A stretch of 64,000 nt of DNA, taken from Heliopora coerulea. Its lineage: Eukaryota; Cnidaria; Anthozoa; Scleralcyonacea; Helioporidae. The translations under genes were made by a program, and so were the position numbers. The stretch spans positions 516,501-580,500 of the forward strand of contig JASJOG010000139.1 of assembly GCA_030142905.1 (NCBI GenBank), written 5' to 3'. Of this stretch, positions 56,446-64,000 are shown piece by piece (the stretch's first letter is position 1; the number at the start of each line of letters is the position of its first letter). The notes below the pieces were generated by a model. The model did no database searches, was not told the DNA's origin, and was given only the letters and a program-made list of their open reading frames with translations.

Positions 56446-59400
56446 CTAAAATTTCGAAAGTAATTACTTGGTTACACGTGGTTCCCTTGTTCATTGACTA
56501 GTCTAACATTTACGGAGACAGTCTGTATGATAAATATTCGATATCGGTATACTGGTATACGAATATCACTATTATCTTAACACGTAACACCGATCGCCTA
56601 CTCCCACGCGTCCAAACGCGTCAAATTACCATACACTCACTATCACGTCGAAATATAGCCTCTTGTATATAAAGTTCATTTCTTCCCATTAGTCTTCAAT
56701 CTGTCGAAGACTGTCGACTGACAGTCGAAAGCTTTTTCAAGTAAATTGTTTTTGGGAGAGAATGTTGTGATTATTGTGATCATGTATCATCCTGACAACG
56801 CCTCCTCGGTTTTTTCTACCACTATTATCGGTAAGGAGAAGTGAGCAGCGAAGTTTTGCGAGGAATACAAAATCATGGAAAGTCCCAAACCTGTCACCTT
56901 AATTTTTTAAACGTGGACAAATTTTAGCACCTAATTCCAGTTTTTATGTTTTCCAACTAACGCCAGTGAAACATTTCACGCACGTTTCGTAACAAACACA
57001 AAAGTCAATTTCGACTGCTATCAAGTTTCTTATCAAGATATTTACTTCTATAAATGAATAGCGCAATGATGTCACATGGGAGTCAGTATAATAAATTGTT
57101 TCGAACACAAAACGTTAGCCTGCAGCTTATCCTTGTCGCAGATCAGCAATACTTGTATACCGAACCCTTCGATATATCGGCATAGTTGATATGGACGAAA
57201 GGGAATGTGATTCAGTAACGGTATCACGAACGTATCGTTATACTGATTATCCTGGAACATTTGATAGTAACAATCGTTGACCGTCATGGCTTTAGCACCA
57301 TTACATACTCAGAGAATTTATTTCATAGGAAGTTTAGTATAAATCTCAAAGTTATTTTGAGCAGCTCTTACCGGTTAACTAATTTTGTAGGTCTCCACCG
57401 ACCATTCTTTGGATCATTATACACCTTCATATATTCACCGAATATCAAACAATGTAAACTCCCTAACATTCCATACGTGTCGACCTGGTTGTGAAATCAG
57501 AAAGATAATGTATGTAATTATACAAACGGCCTGACAGTAACAGGAAAAAAGGAAATTGTTCATATGTATTGATACCTGAGTCGTCCAAGGTCTTCCAGTT
57601 TTCATTTCAATACATTCGAATGAATCCGTATTCTTATTTACTGTAAATCGCGTACCAGGTGGGAAAAGACTGACATCAATGGCGCATCCAAAGTCAATTA
57701 ATGCAATACCACGCTCATCTTCATTGTCGCTTGAAATAAAGAAAAATTCGCGGTGTTAAACCGGTTTGATGATATAACGTAAATAGTAAAATTATAGCAA
57801 GGACTGGTCAAACTCAGGGGTATTCCGCGTTTATGTTTGATTTTTAACCCTCACGCATACCGTTGTCGATCGTACGACAAATTACAATAGAACAAAGGAA
57901 AAAACAAAAAACAACAACAAAGGAGAGTAAAGAACAGGAAAAACAATTATGCACGAAACTGTTAAGGAACTATTGCTATATTTCAATCGGTCCCTTGCGA
58001 TTCACAACTCACAAGACAATGACAGGCGGCCATGCTTCTTCCACATACACGAATTCGTGACATTCGTTTGGTCATGCGTCCCCACATGGCCTCCGTGACG
58101 TCATGCCCAAAGCAGCAGCATGGTCTTTTCGACGGATTTTTGCGAAGTTTCTCCTCGCCTCAGTTAAATGTACGGCCACCACTGGGAAGGTAACTTTTAA
58201 TATTTCGTTAACTCACCCATCGTACACCAACATATTACACCCAGTACCGACTCCACTTGCTTAATGACAACCAGAGCCAAGTTGTACAAATTTCTGATAA
58301 TTTATCTGATGTATATGTACTATCTAACAATACTTGACAAAGAGGGCTTCACGGGATAGAAAATCAATCATGGTGGGCCAGCAACTTATGGGGGACCAAG
58401 AACTATCATAGATCACAATACTTGGTTCTTCCGCCTACGGCCGATGCAAACCAGACATGCTGCAATATAACGAGGGTACTCGTAGAACAGCAAAAAGGAG
58501 CAATAAACGAAAACAACGACAACAACAACAAAAACCAACCAAAACACAGAAATAATTTTAACGGGAAAACACTTTTTCTTACTTTAATTCAATGAGTGCC
58601 AGTTACTCCAATGGTAACATAGTGCAAATTTTAATCGCATGATCAATCAATTAACTGTTAAAATTGCCGTCATGCTAAAATCATTCGCAATAGATCTACT
58701 CTAAATATAGTCAAAATCTTCCATCCGGCAAGATTTCAAGTAATCATTCTATCGATAGTTTAAGCCTCCTCATGGTGCTCTCTTAAGGCAGATAACAGCC
58801 TCATTTGTGGTTATATTCAAATCGACCCAATCGGACTTCAAACTCGAAATTCCGACACATTAATTTTCCTTCCATGAAATTGACCGCTTGCTATCCAACT
58901 TTATACCAAGCCTGAAGCCCATCTGCAAATACAACCTTAAACCTAACACGAAAGCCGATTCATCTCAATTTTTTTTTACCAAGACAAAATTTCGGATATT
59001 TTGCTTGTGAATCGTGAGTTCTAGACAAGATATATTAGATAGAAACTTGTTTCCGAATATAAGTTTTCGAAACATTTTAGGATAAACTGAGAAAAAGAAA
59101 TCGGAATCTTTACCTAAAAAGTAGTCGTAGGTTTTACTTAGTAGGTCAACTTCACAGTAAGAAAAAAAGGTCGCGAAACGGTACGGCTTAAGTTTTCCCG
59201 GGAAACAAATAAAGGAATTAGCATGAAGAGCACGTTGGATTAAAAGAATCAGTTAAAAATACGTTTAACTGTAAAATAGATCATATTTACAATCTTCACA
59301 GGTTTGAAATATCCGCTTGAAGCCCGAACGTGCCGAATGTAGAACTACCAAGAAAACGGCTGATGTCAACCAAAAAATTTTACATGGAAATACGGCGAAT

Positions 59401-61589
59401 AGACTTTATTTATGAGAGAAACTAATCTTGTATGTAGCTACGGGACCTTTGGAGATATTTTGCATGAACTTTATTTTAAAATAGCCCTTTGCACCGGTTA
59501 TTTTCACGGGCCATCAAATTTTACAGTAAAAGCATATACTTCAATGTATGTGGGATAGTCACATTTCCTCTTATGTATTACCTGCTGTTTTCTCCAATCA
59601 AAACTAAATTGTCAGGCTTAATATCTCCATGAATTATACCACATTCATGAATGCATTCGAGAATTTTCATCATCTCCATAGCATAATACACCGCAACATG
59701 TTCCATTAAGCCTGTGTCAACCTTATAATAGTTGACCAAATCCTGCAAATAAAACGTAAAATCAAAGATTTAAATGCAGCTCACGAAGTGGTTCACTGAA
59801 GGGATCTCCAATGTAACGTGCTTACCAAGAAGGTTCCCTTCTTGTGAAGTGCTGTAATGCAACAACTGCCATTGGCAAAGACATAAAAGTCCTCGATTTT
59901 AATAATGGTGGAGAGCTGAAAAGAAAATTAATGGATCAAGGATCAATAAGGGAAGTAGTTCTACACGTGCCCTAAGCTCCGGTATGTCCGATTTACAATA
60001 CAGTGGCTGGTTTGTTGGCGATTTCTCCATAATAACTAGCAAAGAGGCTTTTTATTCTTTGCAAAATGCTCAGCCAAGTGATGGATGCTTCTCTTTGAAG
60101 CAAGGACATACCAAAGGTGGCGGACGATAAAACTTGACAAACGAAATGAGAGTCACAAAACTAGCAGGAAGAGTTTTCGAAGATCATCTAACAAATAACA
60201 AGTATATCCTAATGCACTTCTTTGTTGAAGCAAAAAAAGCAGATGGAAATTCATATACCTCAATATCTTCGAGGTTTGGGCTAAACATACAATGCTCAAA
60301 AATGCTCTGCAATAGATACCCTTAATATAAAGACTTTGAGGAAGCGGAAAAAGTATTTCTGGGGAAATAGTGCGGTAGTTGGAGGAAAAATTGTGCAGTT
60401 TATTGTAAAATCATTAAACTTGGCGAAATAGTAGATCACGATCAATTAAACAACATTAGACGATGCTCCACTCAAAATTGAAACAAAAGCCCGCTTTTTG
60501 CTTGCGTAAATTATGTCCTTGTATGGAAACGAGCCTGAGGTGAATTTTGCGTTGAGCTGATTAATTTATTTACGCACATGTATATATTTAAGTAGAAAAT
60601 TTAGCATAAATACAGGCCAATTTCAAGTAAACGATGTAAGGTAGGATCCCTTTTGAAATTGTTGAATGATAACGCTTTTGCCTGCCCAGATTATGTCATT
60701 ACATCAAAAACGAGGCTAAATACAATTTGTGCACGATAGTTAACAGAGAACATGATAAGATCTACAACAGTTCTTGAACTAATGAAATGTATTACAACTT
60801 TTCTTGTCACTGGGTGAAGCTAAAGCTAGCAAATTAAAAGTTCATTGTACTTTGAAAGAACGCCTTTAGATAAGTGATAAACCTTCAGGCAGTTTCCTGA
60901 TTTTTACGATTTTAAATGTAAAGTAAACTGGGAATTGTCACTATGCTACTTACTGAGGCGGAACGTGTTGAAACTGTTGAGTGGTTAGGTTACAAAAGGA
61001 TGTGAGTTGTTAAATCTTATCTTTTAACAATAGTACTCTACACCGTGCCACTTGTAGCCATTTCAGGTGATGGTTCAGGACAGGTTCGAAACAAACAATT
61101 AACTCTGGAGCTTCACAAAAGTGATTTCGTGCGGTTAATAAAGGTGATAATTTAAATAGGTAAATTTGACAGCACTGGCACGAAGGAACTTTCAGGACTT
61201 TGTTAAAAGACGTCGTAATAAAGGCTGATGGTTTATCACAGGTCCTACTGTATGGCTACACTATTTCTTCGCATGTAACCTCGACAAAAGCAATTTAGAA
61301 ATAAACACTAGCATTGACTAACAATGTTGCATTATATGTTAGCCCTGCTGTTGTCAAGAACCTGGCGTTTCCACGGTCCCTATTCAATAAGTTTTCGTTA
61401 ATTTGTATGCTGTTCAATTCTTAAAAAGAAACTTTTCCCTGAAAAATCTCAGTTTATAAAAAACTTAGAAATTTCTTCCATTGTCGATTTACACTTATTT
61501 ACCTCCTCTTCCGATTTTCCAAGCCTTTTCAATCTTCTGTGCAGCTCTGAACATACATAAAACTCCCATTCGTTGGCAGGCGTTTGGAT
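56268..61589 (-). CDS. BUB1: BUB1-type mitotic checkpoint serine/threonine kinase, 3' exons (partial gene)
   Basis: Six exons on the minus strand (61503-61589, 59826-59915, 59582-59742, 57576-57729, 57372-57484, 56268-56445) join in frame with GT..AG introns and give the last 260 residues. They cover most of the C-terminal kinase domain: PANEWEFYVCSEL; then ECIHECGIIHGDIKPDN with the catalytic Asp; then ALIDFGCAIDVSLFPPGTRF (the DFG region, typical of BUB1), DSFECIEMKTGRPW, a YGMLGSLHCLIFGEYMKV helix, and a closing FLNIPSCDELPS..VREEF tail. BUB1 acts at kinetochores in the spindle-assembly checkpoint and phosphorylates histone H2A. The Gly-rich loop, TPR and middle regions must lie beyond position 64000. 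BUB1B is less likely because the catalytic residues are intact. Confidence 0.92.
57372..57484 (-). CDS. BUB1: BUB1 exon
   Basis: The exon codes for VDTYGMLGSLHCLIFGEYMK then VYNDPKNGRWRPTKLVN and part of an Arg codon. It corresponds to the C-lobe helix F region. Confidence 0.88.
57576..57729 (-). CDS. BUB1: BUB1 exon with DFG motif
   Basis: The exon codes for DNEDERGIALIDFGCAIDVS then LFPPGTRFTVNKNTDSFECI and EMKTGRPWTTQ. The IDxSLFPxGTxF stretch is diagnostic for BUB1-family kinases. Confidence 0.93.
57730..59581 (-). other. BUB1 intron
   Basis: This is 1.85 kb with no recognised exon, RNA gene or repeat structure. Short A-rich tracts occur near 57895-57930 and 58500-58550. Confidence 0.5.
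59582..59742 (-). CDS. BUB1: BUB1 exon with catalytic loop
   Basis: The exon starts DLVNYYKVDTGLMEHVAVYY and contains HGDIKPDN. It ends in phase 2 (AG|), completed by C of the next exon to give Ser. Confidence 0.92.
59826..59915 (-). CDS. BUB1: BUB1 exon
   Basis: The exon codes for LSTIIKIEDFYVFANGSCCI then TALHKKGTFL (30 residues), phase 0 at both ends. It corresponds to the kinase N-lobe strands before the hinge. Confidence 0.85.
59916..61502 (-). other. BUB1 intron
   Basis: No exon or recognisable transposon was seen in these 1.6 kb. The 60134-60325 open frame (+) has no recognisable motif. Confidence 0.5.
61503..61589 (-). CDS. BUB1: BUB1 exon (most 5' in window)
   Basis: The exon codes for IQTPANEWEFYVCSELHRRL and on to GKSEEE (29 residues). 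It is phase 0 at both ends. The PA(N)xWEFY motif is characteristic of BUB1 kinases. Confidence 0.88.
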
Positions 61590-61779
61590 CTATACAATTA
61601 GAACTTATCATAGTTTAACAAATAATACATTCATCAATCCATCCATGCACGCAAATATACATCCGTCCAAGCCGACATAGACCCATAGATACATAAATCA
61701 ATCCACCCATCCATCCTACTTGTAGTTAGTTGACTTGACTGGTAGTGTGGCGCGTGGTAAGATTAGGATCGATGGATAT

Positions 61780-61930
61780 GAAATTAATTGGAGTTTCACA
61801 ACACTTAATCTGCCTGTTCTTAAAGAAATAATAGCAAATGGTTTAGATCATATCAAACAATGGTTGGTAAATTATAAACTATCTCTTAATTTTCTGAGAA
61901 CTGAATTCAATTCATATTACAACAGCATCA
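61780..61930 (+). pseudogene. LINE reverse transcriptase tail fragment
   Basis: The frame reads GYEINWSFTTLNLPVLKEII then ANGLDHIKQWLVNYKLSLNF and LRTEF. The L...L..I..WL..NKLSLN..KTEF pattern is the thumb region of CR1/jockey-type RT. It lies upstream of BUB1 exon 61503-61589, in the next intron. Confidence 0.5.
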
Positions 61931-61956
61931 TAGCAGAGGTTGTCTTCTTCACATGA

Positions 61957-63197
61957 ATAGGTAGACGATACCTCTTGCTCAGAGAATGAAAACATTACTT
62001 GGAGTCCCATAATAAAAAGAATGCAAAGAAGGTTCATAGTATTATCAGTACATTTCAACAACCCACTTGAAAAGGATCATGTAGTTTCGGTTCATAAATC
62101 TACGATTAAATCCTGTTTTGAGTACTACTTGATATCTGAACAGTCGATGGAGAAGGATTAGCTGACCAGTTTTCAAAATTACAATATTTTGTGGCTATAA
62201 TTATTGGTTGTACCTTTTCTCTACCTCTCTCCCTTTCTCTCACTCTTCCTCCATTCCTTTCTCCCTTCCTTCCCTTCTAATTTTCTTTCAATCTGGCTAC
62301 CCACCCGGCTGTCCTCCCATTCAGTGTTATCTTTTGATTGAATTCTTTTCGTATCTGTTCAACTTTTTTTCGAACAGTTTAAATTTTTATAACCAGTTCG
62401 GTTTTTAGCTGAAAGTTTAGAGGTAAGGCTAGACAGTCACACTATTCAGTTTTAATTTGCTTAAATAAATATTACATTATCAACCCCTGATTCAGATTTG
62501 CAATTGTTTCATGGAGTTGTCACGTCACTCATTGACGGTAGCTGATCTGAAGTCCATGGTTAGTTTTTAATACAATGATCGGGTAGAACTTTTTCATTCA
62601 TAAAAAAATCTTTCAAAAAATCATTTTGCTTTTGGCTGACTTGTTAGATGACAAATTCATGTCATCCAACAAGGCGACCAAAAACCAAAATGTGTTGTTA
62701 CTTTGCTAAATATTCGTTATTCCTCTAAAAATATCATAAACTACAACAAAACGTTGCCTTACAATACACACAATATTAACGTGAAATATCCAGTTTTTAT
62801 CCGCGTATTTTTACGTTTAAAATATAATTTACGTCAAATAACGGTTAAATTTGATGCATTTTGCTTTACTATAATTTTCTAGAATTTTACTTTAATTACC
62901 GACCATCAAGCGTTTTCTGGTTCTATGATTCCAGATCTGCTCTTTGAGGGGTTGAGGTCAGTGTTCTAACAAAGGGCGTGTACATGTTTAAAAGTGGGTG
63001 TGAGGGATAGTAGATTAGAGGATTGAAGTCGGGTTAACCAATACCCGAAAATACATGCAAGCGACGTAGTGCGGTATCAGATTAAGAACAAAAAGGTAAA
63101 ACTTGCATTGAAAAGGTGACAGTAAAGTGAAGGAATGGGAAATTGGGTAGGGATTTTGGCCAATAATTGATTTAAAATGAATAAAATACATGATATC
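61957..63197. other. Probable BUB1 intron, nothing recognised
   Basis: No BUB1 exon for the ATP-binding loop was found here. A C/T-rich run lies at 62215-62285. Confidence 0.4.
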
Positions 63198-63527
63198 CGA
63201 CTCGGGTGATTCTTTTTTTCTACGCCCACTAGAAGATGGCGGATACTTACTGTGAAAGCCTGAGAACTATTCTCTCGCGTTATATTATAATTGAAGATTT
63301 CCTCTCACCTAAGATTCTAGTAAGAATTACGGTTAGGATTACAGCTACGATATCCTAACAATAATCCTAACCCTACACCTAACCCTACCCTAACCTTAAC
63401 CCTAACCTGAATCTTAGTTGAGAAGACATGTTTAATTATAATATAACGCAAGCGGGAATAGTTCTCAGGCTCTAACGGTTTGTATCCGCCATCTTGAATT
63501 TGGGGTAAAAAAAATCGCCCTACTCGG
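63198..63527. mobile_element. Foldback MITE with telomere-like centre
   Basis: Arms share gatggcggatac, gcctgagaactattc and cgttatattataatt (63232-63298, and inverted at 63421-63500). The central part at about 63360-63408 is a run of imperfect ccctaa units (aaccctacacctaaccctac). The 63317-63553 minus frame is an artefact of this repeat. Confidence 0.75.
63360..63408. repeat. Telomere-like (CCCTAA)n tract
   Basis: About eight imperfect copies of cctaac(c) lie in a row, the complement of the TTAGGG telomere repeat. It is embedded in the MITE, far from any chromosome end that can be seen. Confidence 0.75.
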
Positions 63528-63914
63528 TTCAAAAAACATTCAACCAGATCCAAGAAACTGAACTGATTTAAAAATAGTTAAACAGATTTAGAGATGTTGC
63601 AGAGAATAAAATTGAACCTGATCATATATATATACGTATATATAAATCAACCGTCTCACATGTTATCTTTAAGACACATATCGCGAATATAACTTGAGAG
63701 TCCCATGCTTTTGCTGTAAGGTAAAATCTTGGGTAAGATAGGAGATTGACTAGCAAGTGGACTATATTTTCCTTTTTCTATTATCAACGGAAATTTGGCA
63801 CTTACACTCAGTTACACGAAAAGAAACTTACGCATGACGAAAGAAATTTTTGAGTATCAAAATCTTATATTTTTAAGAGTGAACCAAGACTAGTTGCAAA
63901 AATGGAACTCCAGG

Positions 63915-63985
63915 ACCTCCTGTTGAGAATCGACCTCGCGACAGTGCGAATCTAGTACAGTGCTCTGCCAACCGAGATATTCTGC
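63915..63985 (-). tRNA. tRNA-like sequence at right edge, degenerate
   Basis: The minus strand has an A-box-like ggttggcagagca and a B-box-like ggtcgattctc about 40 bases apart. Stems pair poorly. It is probably a SINE head. Confidence 0.4.
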
Positions 63986-64000
63986 GAAAGCCGTTTCTGA

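Noticed and set aside
63360..63408. A chromosome end
   Set aside because: The ccctaa run is short, imperfect and inside an inverted-repeat element, with BUB1 introns around it.
1..64000. CRISPR array, operons or bacterial contamination
   Set aside because: No regularly spaced short repeats with unique spacers and no run of adjacent long open frames; spliced genes and animal-type repeats occur throughout.

Overview
This is a window of AT-rich animal nuclear DNA with spliced genes, long introns and dense interspersed repeats. A cnidarian, most likely an anthozoan such as a stony coral, is the best fit. That placement is inference: it rests on a PNP/MTAN-like domain joined to a Death domain, on Crypton-type recombinases, pogo/Tigger, hAT and P2X7-tail-like genes, on LINE remnants with TAA-repeat tails, and on many tRNA-headed SINEs and foldback elements. 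No prokaryotic operon, CRISPR array or functional rRNA was seen.

Two host genes stand out. (1) 12373-30876 (+) is a six-exon gene, possibly seven, whose introns are all phase 1. It encodes an N-terminal nucleoside phosphorylase/MTA-SAH nucleosidase-like domain with its acidic catalytic positions intact, then two short Ser/Gly-rich linker exons, then a C-terminal Death domain (about 417 aa). This looks like an innate-immune or cell-death effector-adaptor. (2) 56268-61589 (-) holds the last six exons of a BUB1-type mitotic checkpoint kinase, including HGDIKPDN and DFG motifs. Its 5' part lies beyond the right edge of the window.

The rest is mostly mobile DNA. 0-6 kb: hAT-type MITE-like elements, a tRNA-headed SINE and hairpins. 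5.97-7.55 kb: an apparently intact two-exon Crypton-type tyrosine recombinase gene. 7.93-8.73 kb: a small hAT element with an 8-bp target duplication. 9.3-10.1 kb: foldback elements. 11.3-11.6 kb: a HIRAN-domain transposon remnant. The introns of the PNP-Death gene contain tRNA-bearing elements, MITEs, a foldback element, microsatellites and an antisense hAT pseudogene. 33.79-37.27 kb is a complete TA-flanked pogo/Tigger-like transposon carrying a transposase in which a reverse transcriptase fragment replaces the catalytic middle, plus a divergent HIRAN-domain gene. 40.2-40.9 kb is a second, decayed tyrosine-recombinase-like gene. 41.7-43.1 kb is a TA-flanked transposon with a zinc-finger (PHD-like) tail. 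43.1-43.9 kb is an inverted-repeat element with CRE-type TGACGTCA sites. 46.2-51.2 kb is a nest of foldback elements; it contains a TTAA-flanked palindromic element encoding a P2X7-tail-like protein and a large, nearly identical inverted duplication around a LINE fragment. 53-54.5 kb: LINE 3' ends. 54.7-55.9 kb: two MITEs. 63.2-63.5 kb: a foldback MITE with a telomere-like centre.

All gene calls come from reading translations, splice signals and phases by eye. No database search was run.
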